The notes: generated by a model not told the origin, from the sequence alone. DNA of 64,000 nt from Peribacillus folii (GCF_030271255.1 NZ_JASJOM010000001.1:475133-539132), one strand, 5' to 3'. Shown: positions 42,824 through 51,542, counted from the first letter of the stretch. Translations and numbers: made by a program.

Positions 42824-43992
42824 TTATCTCCGAGAAAGGGAATTATTGACCACACCTTCTGCTTTATCTCCGAATTTGGTGATTTATCCACCATACTTTC
42901 TGATTTATCTCCGAATTTGGTGATTTATCTACCAAACTTCCTGCTTTATCTCCGAATTTGGTGATTTATCTATCAAACTTCCTGCTTTATCACCGGATTG
43001 GTGATTTATCCACCATACTTCCTGTTTTATCTCCGAATTTGGTGATTTATCTATCATACTTCCTGTTTTATCTCCGAATTTGGTGATTTATCTATCATAC
43101 TTCCTGCTTTATCACCGGATTTGGTGATTTATCTACCATACTTTCTGATTTATCTCCGAATTTGGTGATTTATCTACCAAACTTCCTGCTTTATCTCCGA
43201 ATTTGGTGATTTATCTATCATACTTCCTGTTTTATCTCCGAATTTGGTGATTTATCTATCATACTTCCTGCTTTATCACCGGATTTGGTGATTTATCTAC
43301 CATACTTTCTGATTTATCTCCGAATTTGGTGATTCATCTACCAAACTTCCTGTTTTATCTCCGAATTTGGTGATTTATCCACCACACTTCCTGTTTTATC
43401 TCTGAATTGGTGATTTATCTATCATACTTCCTGTTTTATCTCCGAATTGGTGATTTATCCACCATACTTTCTGTTTTATCTCCGAATTTGGTGATTTATC
43501 CACCATACTTTCTGTTTTATCTCCGAATTTGGTGATTTATCTACCAAACTTCCTGCTTTATCTCCGAATTTGGTGATTTATCTATCATACTTCCTGCTTT
43601 ATCACCGGATTTGGTGATTTATCTACCAAACTTCCTGCTTTATCTCCGAATTTGGTGATTTATCTATCATACTTCCTGTTTTATCTCCGAATTTGGTGAT
43701 TTATCTACCAAACCTTTTGCTTTATCACCGGATTGGGTGATTTATCCACCATACTTCCTGTTTTATCTCCGAATTTGGTGATTTATCTACCAAACCTTTT
43801 GCTTTATCACCGGATTGGGTGATTTATCTATCATACTTCCTGTTTTATCTCCGAATTTGGTGATTTATCCACCATACTTCCTGTTTTATCTCCGAATTTG
43901 GTGATTTATCTACCAAACCTTTTGCTTTATCACCGGATTTGGTGATTTATCTATCATACTTCCTGTTTTATCTCCGAATTTGGTGATTTATC
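42824..43992. repeat. Minisatellite: 28 tandem ~41-bp units plus one degenerate unit
   Basis: I count 28 copies of GGTGATT(T/C), spaced 40-42 bp, in a row. On the minus strand a unit is GATAAATCACCAAATTCGGA followed by GATAAAGCAGGAAGTTTGGTA split over two halves; the halves share about 15 of 20 positions, so the unit is itself a dimer. The main variants are CTCCGAA versus CACCGGA on the plus strand; the latter makes ATCACC...GGTGAT self-complementary. A block of four units near 43093-43254 recurs almost unchanged at 43256-43418. The period is not a multiple of three and stop codons recur, so the array is not coding. The leftmost copy (42824-42862) is degenerate. It fills the space between alkA and the collagen-like gene. 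Confidence 0.95.
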
Positions 43993-44008
43993 GGCGACTT
44001 GCATGGAT

Positions 44009-44917
44009 TCAATAAAGCATTCTCCACAAGTAAAATGTTGCGTACGACTCCCAGTCAGACCAGGCTTCGGACCAGTTTTGGATTTCGGCTTTCGTGGGTT
44101 TGCTTTCCCTATTAAGGACCAGCTTGATGGAATTATGAAGACCGACGTCATCGATTGGAAATGCAGCTGGGAACCGTAAGCATCTCATCAGGACATAATG
44201 CGCTGTCCATGGGCCGATCCCGCGTATTTTCGTCAGCATTTTTTCAGCGGTCTTTACATCTTTTGCATGCAGCAGCTTTTCCTTCGTAAGTTCCCCATTT
44301 GCAATGAGCTGAGCTACATCAATTAAGTACTCGCATTTCTTCACGGTCATCCTCAAGACGGAAAGATCTTCTACGGTTAATCCCGCTATCGATTCAGGTG
44401 TCGGAAACAGCCAATGCGACTTCCCCTCGTATTCCACTTTTTCACCAAATGCTTCTACAAGTCTCCGCTTCAGGGTATAGGCATACGTCAAGTTAATCTG
44501 CTGTCCAAGAATTCCCCAGGCAATAGCTTCAAATAAATCCGGGATGCCCATGTTCCTTAAACCGAAGAATTGGCTGACCGGCCTTTGCAATAAAGGGTCT
44601 TTTTTAGCAAGCTCATAAAAAGGCAAAAGGTTGGTATCCAGGTCGAACCAGTTGCGGATGTAGGCAGAAATAGCATCCAAAGCAGACTTGTCGATTGGGG
44701 CAGTTCGGCCTGGTATTCGAACGCGCAGTTCCGTATCATTCCACTCACTGATTTCTATCAAAAGCCTTTCGTTTCCGAAGGCCAAGGCACGATAAATTTT
44801 TTGATCGACAATATTGAACAAACATTCATTGGCAGATCTTGATAAGTATATAAGATTTTCCGCAAAGCAAAACTCATTTGGTACATGGATGGTCCATTCG
44901 AATACTGTCTCTTTCAA
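44009..44917 (-). CDS. alkA: DNA-3-methyladenine glycosylase II
   Basis: 302 residues (B. subtilis AlkA 303). A HhH-GPD base-excision enzyme: AIAWGILGQQINLTYAYTLK, the helix-hairpin-helix IRGIGPWTAHYVL (near 228-240) and the catalytic Asp in FPIDDVGL (near 255). It removes alkylated purines such as 3-methyladenine. It is divergent from adaA-adaB, the same alkylation-response set as in B. subtilis. Its stop abuts the tandem-repeat array. Confidence 0.92.
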   Translation of the reverse strand: MKETVFEWTIHVPNEFCFAENLIYLSRSANECLFNIVDQKIYRALAFGNERLLIEISEWNDTELRVRIPGRTAPIDKSALDAISAYIRNWFDLDTNLLPFYELAKKDPLLQRPVSQFFGLRNMGIPDLFEAIAWGILGQQINLTYAYTLKRRLVEAFGEKVEYEGKSHWLFPTPESIAGLTVEDLSVLRMTVKKCEYLIDVAQLIANGELTKEKLLHAKDVKTAEKMLTKIRGIGPWTAHYVLMRCLRFPAAFPIDDVGLHNSIKLVLNRESKPTKAEIQNWSEAWSDWESYATFYLWRMLY

Positions 44918-45047
44918 TCATGCTCCTCCTTTTTCGGTTTCCTCCATTCTTTCTTTACTCTTTTATCTTAACCCTTTAACAAGCCAAAATGAATTACGTT
45001 ATCTTGCTTTTATATGATCGTTTTGTTTGCATCTCCTTACTTTCTTG

Positions 45048-45053
45048 TATACT
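45048..45053 (+). promoter_or_regulatory. -10 element of the adaA-adaB promoter
   Basis: TATACT at 45048-45053 lies 19 bp before the adaA start; the -35 is weak (GTTTGC 17 bp upstream), as expected for a promoter that needs methylated AdaA as activator. Confidence 0.45.
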
Positions 45054-45071
45054 AAAAGAGAGGTGAGCAGC

Positions 45072-45662
45072 GTGATTTCATATATTCCCAATGATTACTG
45101 GAAGGCCATCGTCGATTGTGATGCAGCGTATAATGATCAATTTTTATATGCCGTAAAGACGACAGGCATTTTTTGCAGGCCCTCCTGTAAATCCCGGGTG
45201 CCGAATAAGGAAAACGTGAAGATTTTCAAAAATGCCAGAATGGCCCTGGAGGAGAATTTCCGTCCTTGTAAAAGATGTAAACCGGAAGGATTGAATTTGC
45301 CAATCGAGGAATGGATTGAGCATATAGCCGATTGGCTCGACCACCATTTCTGTGAATCGCTTACATTAAATAAAATCGCCGATATTTCCCACGGGAGTCC
45401 GTATCATTTACAACGAACCTTCAAGCGGGTGAAGGGGATGACGCCGACTGAATATATTCAGCGCCTCCGAATCGACAGAGCTTGCAGTCTCCTCGAAAGC
45501 TCCGGGCAGTCTGTGGCAGACATAGGCCTGGCCGTAGGTTTCTCAAGCACACCCTATTTCATGACATTATTCAAGAAGAAGATGGGCACAACACCAATGG
45601 GCTATCGGCAAGATACCATAAAAAAAGCGACGAAGGAGCGTGAACAAGATGCAAACCGTTGA
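45072..45662 (+). CDS. adaA: Methylphosphotriester-DNA methyltransferase and AraC-type activator
   Basis: 196 residues from GTG at 45072 (AGGTGA upstream; B. subtilis AdaA is 211). The N-terminal Ada zinc site has four Cys (TGIFCRPSCKSR and FRPCKRCKP), one of which accepts methyl groups from DNA phosphotriesters. The C-terminus has two AraC helix-turn-helix motifs (LTLNKIADISHGSPYHLQR in part; SVADIGLAVGFSSTPYFM). Once methylated it activates the adaptive response. It overlaps adaB by 14 nt. Confidence 0.93.
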   Translation: MISYIPNDYWKAIVDCDAAYNDQFLYAVKTTGIFCRPSCKSRVPNKENVKIFKNARMALEENFRPCKRCKPEGLNLPIEEWIEHIADWLDHHFCESLTLNKIADISHGSPYHLQRTFKRVKGMTPTEYIQRLRIDRACSLLESSGQSVADIGLAVGFSSTPYFMTLFKKKMGTTPMGYRQDTIKKATKEREQDANR

Positions 45663-46173
45663 CTGGTCGATCCTGGAGTATGATATTTGGCAAGTATACC
45701 TCGCCAAGACGGAGAAAGGACTCTGCTATGTAGGTTCACCGGGACAATCATTCCAGGACCTGGGCTCATGGATGCAAAAGCACTTCTCGACGGCCAAGCT
45801 TATTGAAAATCCCGTGGCATTGAAGCCTTATATGCAAGAGCTGCAAGAATATTTCCAAGGAGACCGACGCTCCTTTTCATTTCCAGCAGATGTAAACGGC
45901 ACACCCTTTCAACAAGAAATTTGGGCCGCCCTTAAGCAAATTCCTTATGGAATGACTTGTTCCTACTCTGATATTGCCCAACTCATCCAAAGACCTGCAG
46001 CCGTTCGGGCGGTCGGCACGGCCATTGGCGCCAATCCGGTATTGATCACGGTGCCTTGCCATCGGGTCATCGGAAAGAACGGCGCCATTACCGGTTACCG
46101 CGGCGGTACGGAGATGAAACAATATTTACTTCAATTGGAAGCTAAATATCGCGGAAATGACCTACCTACCTAA
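45649..46173 (+). CDS. adaB: O6-methylguanine-DNA methyltransferase
   Basis: 174 residues from the ATG at 45649, which has AAGGAG 10 nt upstream. The suicide-repair motif PCHRVIG (Cys near 137) and the helix-turn-helix segment with AVRAVGTAIGANP are clear. It transfers the methyl or alkyl group from O6-alkylguanine to itself. Second gene of the adaAB operon with its own terminator. Confidence 0.94.
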   Translation: MQTVDWSILEYDIWQVYLAKTEKGLCYVGSPGQSFQDLGSWMQKHFSTAKLIENPVALKPYMQELQEYFQGDRRSFSFPADVNGTPFQQEIWAALKQIPYGMTCSYSDIAQLIQRPAAVRAVGTAIGANPVLITVPCHRVIGKNGAITGYRGGTEMKQYLLQLEAKYRGNDLPT

Positions 46174-46204
46174 AAAAGCATCCGATCATTATTCGGATGC
46201 TTTC
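46174..46204 (+). terminator. Terminator between adaB and the DUF2690 pair
   Basis: AAAGCATCCGA and TCGGATGCTTT pair around TCATTAT. The flanking A and T runs would serve both the plus-strand adaB and the minus-strand DUF2690 genes. Confidence 0.8.
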
Positions 46205-46215
46205 AGTCCTTGCCG

Positions 46216-46701
46216 CTAAAACCAGATGGTCACCGCTTTATTATACGCATCGCTATTAGGGATCGCATGAATCCCTTGCGCCTGGGCTTTCCTTGGGTCC
46301 AGGCCGTAGACCATAGGTGTATAACAAGAAGTCTGCCCCTTATTCACCACGCCATTGCCTTCTGCGCTTTCGCATGTATACGCCTTGCCATCCGTGCTGC
46401 GGACGATCCTGGCATCCGCTTCATGATTATAGACGGCTGGGCGGGTGACAGTGACTTTCGCCCAGGCGGTTTTACAAGTTGTGCTGAATTTCAATTCTAC
46501 ATACGAAACGGAATCGATCCATACTTTATCCTTCGTTACCGCCGAATTTGCACACCCATTATAGTTAGGGCTTTTTCCATCGAAACTATGGGTTTCTGCC
46601 AATGCCTGATCATGGCCGATGACCATGAAATCCAGCATGAACAGCGAAACTGTCATCAATAGCGATATACCGAGCATTTTGCATATATTCAATTTCTTCA
46701 C
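46216..46701 (-). CDS. Secreted DUF2690 protein (copy 2)
   Basis: 161 residues. A signal peptide (MKKLNICKMLGISLLMTVSL..., cleaved probably after ALA) precedes a DUF2690 domain: SFDGKSPNYNGCANSAVT, VELKFSTTCKTAWAKVTVTRP in part, YTCES and GQTSCYTPMVY. Four Cys could form two disulfides outside the cell. It is 21 nt after a close paralogue on the same strand, clearly a tandem duplication. No function is known for the family. Confidence 0.8.
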   Translation of the reverse strand: MKKLNICKMLGISLLMTVSLFMLDFMVIGHDQALAETHSFDGKSPNYNGCANSAVTKDKVWIDSVSYVELKFSTTCKTAWAKVTVTRPAVYNHEADARIVRSTDGKAYTCESAEGNGVVNKGQTSCYTPMVYGLDPRKAQAQGIHAIPNSDAYNKAVTIWF

Positions 46702-46722
46702 CCTTTCTCGAAATCAAACTCC

Positions 46723-47184
46723 TTAATACCAGCCTGTTTCTCCCGCTGTATAGGGCCAATAACCGACCGCTTTCGCTTTCCGTGGATCTAAATCATATAC
46801 CATCGGCGTATAGCAGGTTGTTTGCCCTTTATTGATTTCGCCATTTCCTCCTGGAGAAGCGCAGCTATATTGCTTATTATCGGTGCTGCGGACAACCAAT
46901 GCAGTCGCTTCGCCATCCGATTTTGCCGGCCGGCTAAGCGTGATCTTTGCCCATGCCGTTTTACAGGTGTTGCTGAATTTCAGCTCCAAATCGGCTGTAG
47001 CACCATTCGCATTGATCTTCACAGACTTCTTGGTCACGGCACTATCCGCACAATCATTATAGTAAGGACTTTTTCCATCATAGTTGTGGGTTTCTGCAGA
47101 CGCCCTGCCGGTAAATGAATCCAGTGCGCCAAAAGCGACTAATAAAGCAGCTAATAATGAAAAACATAACACCATTTTTTTCAT
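46723..47184 (-). CDS. Secreted DUF2690 protein (copy 1)
   Basis: 153 residues. Signal peptide (MKKMVLCFSLLAALLVAFGA..., cleavage likely after ASA) and a DUF2690 domain aligned throughout with the downstream copy: NYDGKSPYYNDCADSAVT, SNTCKTAWAKITLSRPA, YSCASPGGNGEINKGQTTC and TPMVYDLDPRKAKA. Both copies keep the four Cys. First of the two-gene unit. Confidence 0.8.
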   Translation of the reverse strand: MKKMVLCFSLLAALLVAFGALDSFTGRASAETHNYDGKSPYYNDCADSAVTKKSVKINANGATADLELKFSNTCKTAWAKITLSRPAKSDGEATALVVRSTDNKQYSCASPGGNGEINKGQTTCYTPMVYDLDPRKAKAVGYWPYTAGETGWY

Positions 47185-47468
47185 GGTTCCTCTTCACCCC
47201 TTAACAAAATTTATACACTGTTCATCTTACAATTTTGTCATATTCTTACAAGTGATAAATTCCCTAATTAAGGAAAACCCATTTCGAATACATAGCCCAG
47301 TCTGGTATATAACGGGTTTTCCTCCATTTCACTTCAGAGACAAAGTATAAATTCCCATGAGGAATTCAGTGCAAAAGGGCGAACAAAAGGAAATCCACTG
47401 GAGAAAACAAGCCATTAGCCCATCACTGCGAGTGATGACGGACAGGCCATTGTACTTAAATGCAATAA
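47185..47468. other. Intergenic region upstream of the DUF2690 pair
   Basis: About 280 bp with no credible gene. It should contain the promoter of the DUF2690 unit (ACAAAATTTATACAC resembles an A/T-rich -10), but I cannot fix a -35/-10 pair. Confidence 0.35.
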
Positions 47469-47507
47469 GAAAAAGCCCCGCAAAACCCAAAAAGTTTTGG
47501 CGGGGCT
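47469..47507 (-). terminator. Terminator downstream of the transporter-suffix gene
   Basis: AGCCCCGC(C)AAAAC and GTTTTGCGGGGCT on the minus strand form a long stem, followed by five T. It lies about 100 nt after the gene. Confidence 0.8.
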
Positions 47508-47610
47508 ATATTTTAGCCTCTGAAGTTTTTCCTGATGAGGGGAATGATGCTTTTATAATAGGAAATGTCATGCGGCACAAAATCGTTTCTGCTAGCGTTT
47601 CGATCGATAC

Positions 47611-47877
47611 TCAGCCTTTTTCTTTTCGCCAATTTTTCGGGTTCAGATAGCTTTTGTATTTCGCTGCGACTTCTTTGCCGACCAACAGCGCCCCCGCCCA
47701 AAACATGACTTCAGCGAATACGATGGCACCCGTGATGACCCCCGCTTTTGCCGCACCCGATAATGGCGTGAAAGGAGTGATCACCGGAATGATCCAAGTG
47801 AGCAGGGATATGATCAAGAAGCCCATTCCTATTTTGTAAAACCTTGATTTCGTTACTCCCTTACCTTCTTTTTCCAA
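47611..47877 (-). CDS. Small two-span membrane protein (transporter-suffix domain)
   Basis: 88 residues: a basic N-terminus, two hydrophobic spans (about 16-34 and 44-68) around TPFTPLSGAAKAG, and the ending KYKSYLNPKNWRKEKG. This matches the short proteins annotated with a transporter-suffix domain in bacilli. The function is unknown. Monocistronic. Confidence 0.75.
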   Translation of the reverse strand: MEKEGKGVTKSRFYKIGMGFLIISLLTWIIPVITPFTPLSGAAKAGVITGAIVFAEVMFWAGALLVGKEVAAKYKSYLNPKNWRKEKG

Positions 47878-48082
47878 CTAAATAACCTCCGTTATGCTGA
47901 TGGTCCGTTCATGACTCTGCCTGTCATCCATCTTTCATTTTCATATGTTCTGTTTTTATACGTATGAATGGTCATTTCGTTTCATATTTCATGAAGAAAT
48001 TTCGGTTGGTTTGACTTTACGATTTTTAATGGTTTTAATTAGCTTATACATAAAGCTGAGCCAAGAAAGGATATTCCAAATC

Positions 48083-48766
48083 ATGTACATCGAATTCATT
48101 GCCACGACCATTGAGGATGCCCAGTTAATCGAAAAAGCGGGCGCAGATCGGATCGAGCTGGTCAGCTCCCTAACTGAAGGAGGCTTGACACCAAGCCACG
48201 GCCTGATTGAGGCTTGCGTCCGTGCTGTAAAGATTCCCATCAACGTGATGGTAAGGCCGCATAGCCAATCGTTTACTTACTCGGAAAGAGACAAGGAAAT
48301 CATGAAAAATGATATCCGGATCATACGGTCGCTAGGAGCGAATGGAGTCGTAATGGGGGCCTTGAATGAACGAAAGGAACTCCATCAAAGACACCTGGAG
48401 GAGCTGATTGCGGAATGTGAAGGCCTGGAGATCACATTTCACCGCGCGATCGATGATACACCGGACCCCGTCCAATCAGCGGAGATGTTAGCTCGGTATC
48501 CTGAAATCACAACGATATTGACCTCCGGGGGACATGGCGATCTCGCAAGCCGCATGCGGACCATCCAGCGGATGAAAGGAGTCTCTGGCAACATTGCACT
48601 CTTGGTCGGAAGCGGTCTGAATAAGGATAACATCCTTTCCATTTCTGCCGAATTGAATACCGGCTATTACCATTTCGGAACGGCCGTGCGGAAAAATAAC
48701 AGTCTCATTGAGGGTGTAGAGCTAGAAAAAGCGAAAGAAATCGTTAACTTGCTAAAAAGGCGATGA
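48083..48766 (+). CDS. cutC: CutC-family protein
   Basis: 227 residues from the ATG at 48083 (MYIEFIATTIEDA). The frame stays open 46 codons upstream, but that part is A/T-rich non-coding in character. It is a TIM-barrel protein with AGADRIELVSSLTEGGLTPS, VMVRPH and HRAIDD motifs of CutC. The family was linked to copper homeostasis, though the biochemical role is still unclear. Stands alone on the plus strand. Confidence 0.9.
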   Translation: MYIEFIATTIEDAQLIEKAGADRIELVSSLTEGGLTPSHGLIEACVRAVKIPINVMVRPHSQSFTYSERDKEIMKNDIRIIRSLGANGVVMGALNERKELHQRHLEELIAECEGLEITFHRAIDDTPDPVQSAEMLARYPEITTILTSGGHGDLASRMRTIQRMKGVSGNIALLVGSGLNKDNILSISAELNTGYYHFGTAVRKNNSLIEGVELEKAKEIVNLLKRR

Positions 48767-48840
48767 GATGGTGGCAGGGATCGGTTCTTCGATCCCTTAC
48801 CGTTTTCATTTGACAGGAATCACAAAATCAAGTACATTAA

Positions 48841-48865
48841 ATTATAGATAAACTGTATCTGTAAT
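48841..48865. promoter_or_regulatory. Candidate Rrf2 operator upstream of the rrf2 gene
   Basis: ATTATAGATA-N5-TATCTGTAAT, a 25-bp inverted repeat (9 of 10 arm positions complementary), ends 14 bp before the rrf2 start and overlaps where a core promoter would be. The same architecture recurs before the next gene. Confidence 0.7.
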
Positions 48866-48879
48866 AGGAGGTTGTTTTC

Positions 48880-49380
48880 TTGCAATTCAGTATAGGAGTG
48901 GAATATGCTCTTCATTGCCTGACTTACTTTGTTGACACTCCTTCCGGGACAACAATTGGAGTCAAGGAACTAGCAACATTTCAAGGCGTTTCCGAAACAT
49001 ACCTTTCCAAGATCTTCACAAAATTAAAAAAGGCAGGTATCGTGCGTTCCATGCCCGGTGTTAAAGGCGGCTATGAATTGGCCAAACAACCGAGCAAGAT
49101 CAATTTTTGGGATGTGATCGCAGCAATCGAAGGCAATCAGCCTTTTTTCCAATGTGCAGAAATCAGGCAAAAATGCATATTGCTTGAAGGAAAAGAAAAT
49201 GACCCCAAGAGCTGTGCACCTTGTACGATCAATGTCGTCATGCTCGAAGCTGAGGAATTGATGCGCGAACATCTCAAGACTAAAACGATCGCCTGGTTGA
49301 ATGAAACGATACTTTCCAAACAGAAGGTCCAGCACGAAGAAGGCGTCAACTGGTTTCGGGAAGCATTGAATCGTCGATAA
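48880..49380 (+). CDS. Rrf2-family transcriptional regulator with four-Cys cluster
   Basis: 166 residues from TTG at 48880, with AGGAGG 9 nt upstream. An N-terminal winged helix (GVKELATFQGVSETYLSKIF and MPGVKGGYELAK) is typical of Rrf2. The C-terminal half has C-x6-C-x12-C-x2-C (around residues 92-116), a pattern suited to a thiol switch, zinc or an iron-sulfur cluster. It lies upstream of a flavoprotein oxidoreductase gene; both have the same 25-bp palindrome in front, so it likely controls both. Confidence 0.88.
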   Translation: MQFSIGVEYALHCLTYFVDTPSGTTIGVKELATFQGVSETYLSKIFTKLKKAGIVRSMPGVKGGYELAKQPSKINFWDVIAAIEGNQPFFQCAEIRQKCILLEGKENDPKSCAPCTINVVMLEAEELMREHLKTKTIAWLNETILSKQKVQHEEGVNWFREALNRR

Positions 49381-49443
49381 TTGTAGCAACGGAACCTTCG
49401 TTCCAATGCTACATTCCTTGACTTTTAAAATTTTTTACCCTTA

Positions 49444-49468
49444 ATTACAGATAATGATTATCTATTAT
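49444..49468. promoter_or_regulatory. Candidate Rrf2 operator upstream of the oxidoreductase gene
   Basis: ATTACAGATA-N5-TATCTATTAT has the same arms and spacing as the palindrome at 48841-48865. Its centre, GATAATGATTATC, also matches the core of a Fur box, so Fur is an alternative binder. Confidence 0.68.
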
Positions 49469-49496
49469 ATATATAATTAAAAGGAGGAATTTAGTA

Positions 49497-50714
49497 ATGA
49501 AACGAATCGTCATTATTGGTGGAGGCTTTGCAGGTGTATGGAGTGCAATAAGTGCTGCACGGCAATTGCATGAACGACAAATCGAACGTACGGAAGTGGA
49601 GGTTGTTTTAGTAAATCGGGATCCTTATTTTGGCGTCCGTCCACGATTTTACGAACAAAATCCGCAAAATTTACGAATCCCTTTAAGCCAGGTCCTGGAT
49701 CCGGTTGGCGTTCGCTTCATCGAAGGCGAGGCCGGAAAAATCGATACCAATGAACAAAGTGTGTCGGTTCGTCAAAAAGACGGGCAGCTGGATCTCGCGT
49801 ATGACCGTTTGGTCTTTGCAGCTGGAAGTCAATTGGTGCTACCTGATCTCGCTGGATTACATGAATATGCTTTTTCTACGGATACATATCAGGAGGCACT
49901 CAAGCTTGATGATCATATCAATGGGTTGATTGACTCGGATCATGTTGAAGGCAAATATACCGCGGTAGTTGTTGGTGCCGGTTTTACAGGAATCGAGATT
50001 GCCTCGGAAATGACCGACCGCCTGAAAAAAGTCGCTAAGCAAGAGAATAAAGAATCAGAAGTAAAAGTCATACTTGTGCAAAGAACATCTGCCGTAGCTC
50101 CTGATATGGGAGAACATTCCCGTCCAATCGTTGAACAAGCTTTACGTGATATGAATATTGAAACCTATGTAAACGAGACAGTGAGTTCAATAGACTCGGA
50201 GGGGGTGACCTTACAATCAGGAGGCCGCATTCCTGCATTAACGGCCATTTGGTCAGCTGGTGTTAAAGCAAGCCCATTGGCTGAACACTTCCCTGTGGAA
50301 AAGGATGAATTGGGACGCATGCCAGTCGATGAAAACTTGCGAGTAATAGGATTGCCTTCCGTCTTCACTGCTGGTGATACCGCTCTGGCGATGACCGATG
50401 AAGATCATGCAGCCTTAATGACTTGCCAGCATGCCATGCCTCAAGGCAAGATTGCCGGCCATAACGTTGTGTGCGACTTACTTGGCATCGAGGGAATTCC
50501 CTACAAGCAGGAACAATATGTCACATGCCTTGATCTAGGTCCATGGGGTGCTCTCTTTACGAACGGCTGGGACCGCATTCCGCAATATCAAGGGGAAGAA
50601 GCGAAAAAAATTAAAATGAATATCAATCAAGCGGTCATTTATCCGCCTTTAACAGGAAAACGCGAGGATCTCTTCGAAGCCTCTACACAAATCATTCCAG
50701 ATACAAGCATATAA
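49497..50714 (+). CDS. FAD-dependent pyridine nucleotide oxidoreductase (type II NADH dehydrogenase-like)
   Basis: 405 residues. Two Rossmann motifs bind FAD (IVIIGGGFAGVWSA, residues 3-16) and NAD(P)H (VVVGAGFTGIEIASE, near 160). FTAGDTA near 295 is the second FAD-contact motif. The architecture is that of NDH-2 / Ndh-like flavoproteins, which pass electrons from NADH to quinones or small acceptors at the membrane. No membrane-anchor helix is obvious at the C-terminus. Preceded by a candidate Rrf2 operator. Confidence 0.87.
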   Translation: MKRIVIIGGGFAGVWSAISAARQLHERQIERTEVEVVLVNRDPYFGVRPRFYEQNPQNLRIPLSQVLDPVGVRFIEGEAGKIDTNEQSVSVRQKDGQLDLAYDRLVFAAGSQLVLPDLAGLHEYAFSTDTYQEALKLDDHINGLIDSDHVEGKYTAVVVGAGFTGIEIASEMTDRLKKVAKQENKESEVKVILVQRTSAVAPDMGEHSRPIVEQALRDMNIETYVNETVSSIDSEGVTLQSGGRIPALTAIWSAGVKASPLAEHFPVEKDELGRMPVDENLRVIGLPSVFTAGDTALAMTDEDHAALMTCQHAMPQGKIAGHNVVCDLLGIEGIPYKQEQYVTCLDLGPWGALFTNGWDRIPQYQGEEAKKIKMNINQAVIYPPLTGKREDLFEASTQIIPDTSI

Positions 50715-50734
50715 CGGACTGATCCATAAACTGA

Positions 50735-50771
50735 AACGGCGAAGGCTTCTTGGCCTCCGCCGTTTTTTTTT
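50735..50771 (+). terminator. Terminator after the oxidoreductase gene
   Basis: AACGGCGAAGGC and GGCCTCCGCCGTT pair around TTCTT, followed by nine T on the plus strand. Confidence 0.85.
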
Positions 50772-50801
50772 GGCCATTCGTTTCCTGGAATATTCGCTTT
50801 G

Positions 50802-51542
50802 CTACCGCTTTTCGTTTACGTCCGCAAAGTGCGCCATCGCATCACACATGAATTGGGCTAACCCCTCACCATATTGATCGATGTTTTTCGTGAAGCGTTG
50901 GTCGTGGACATACATTTGTCCTAATCCTTTGAAAGCATCAAGTGAATAGGCTCCGAAGTTATTGTTCAAGCAATCATACCATTCCTTGATCGCTGCCTGT
51001 GCCTCCTCCGACCGAGGCGAGACCGTGCGGATCGAGGCAAGTTTTGTATAAATTTCCGAAACCGCTTTTTGTGTTTCTTTCGACAAGCCCGCCACTTTGG
51101 CATTCGCTTCATCGACCGCTTCATCGCCCCAACGCTTGCGGGCTTCCTGTTCATATGGATTATGACTGAAATCAAACCCTTCGAATCTTTCTTCGTTCGT
51201 CATTTGGATTTCCCCTTTCATATGCTTGATCGTTTTATCAATCGTGTTAATCAATATATCAAGCTGGCTGCGCTTCTCCATGAGCATTTTTTGATGCTGC
51301 CGCAGTGCTTCCTCCTTATTGAAAGTGGAGCTGCTTATCATTTGTTTGATTTCCTTTAACGGCATGCCCAGTTCCCGAAAAAAAAGGATTTGCTGCAGCA
51401 TCTCCAGATTTTCTTTCGAATAAAGACGATAACCGGTGGCGGTGGTTTCCTCTGGCGATAATAACCCGATTTCATCATAGTAATGCAAGGTCCTAACGCT
51501 GATGCCCACCAATTCGGCCAATTCCTTCACTTTCATTGCCAC
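50802..51542 (-). CDS. MerR-family regulator with TipAS effector domain (Mta-like)
   Basis: 246 residues. A MerR winged helix (VKELAELVGISVRTLHYYDEIGL in part) and coiled dimerisation helix (about 75-115) precede a TipAS antibiotic-recognition domain (about 130-245, with FDFSHNPYEQEARKRWG and QMYVHDQRF). Regulators of this type (Mta of B. subtilis, TipA of Streptomyces) activate multidrug-efflux genes on binding drugs. GTG at 51542 or ATG at 51536 could be the start; both have plausible Shine-Dalgarno sites. No efflux gene is adjacent. Confidence 0.88.
   Translation of the reverse strand: MAMKVKELAELVGISVRTLHYYDEIGLLSPEETTATGYRLYSKENLEMLQQILFFRELGMPLKEIKQMISSSTFNKEEALRQHQKMLMEKRSQLDILINTIDKTIKHMKGEIQMTNEERFEGFDFSHNPYEQEARKRWGDEAVDEANAKVAGLSKETQKAVSEIYTKLASIRTVSPRSEEAQAAIKEWYDCLNNNFGAYSLDAFKGLGQMYVHDQRFTKNIDQYGEGLAQFMCDAMAHFADVNEKR

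Noticed and set aside
42697..42894. Short minus-strand frames at both ends of the array (also 43954-44151) that include DKSPNSEIKQ.
   Set aside because: These are readings of the repeat itself. The period is not a multiple of three and stop codons recur, so the array is not coding.
42824..43992. The regular ~41-bp periodicity looked like a CRISPR array.
   Set aside because: There are no unique spacers: the whole unit repeats. The repeats vary by substitutions along their length and no cas genes are near.
47513..47701. A minus-strand frame ending in a peptide that reads YYKSIIPLIRKNFRG.
   Set aside because: Most of it overlaps the transporter-suffix gene in another frame. The tail looks protein-like, but the GTG that could start it has no convincing ribosome-binding site.
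47945..48082. An N-terminal extension of 46 codons on cutC.
   Set aside because: The family N-terminus begins at 48083, and the upstream part is Phe/Tyr-rich with non-coding composition.
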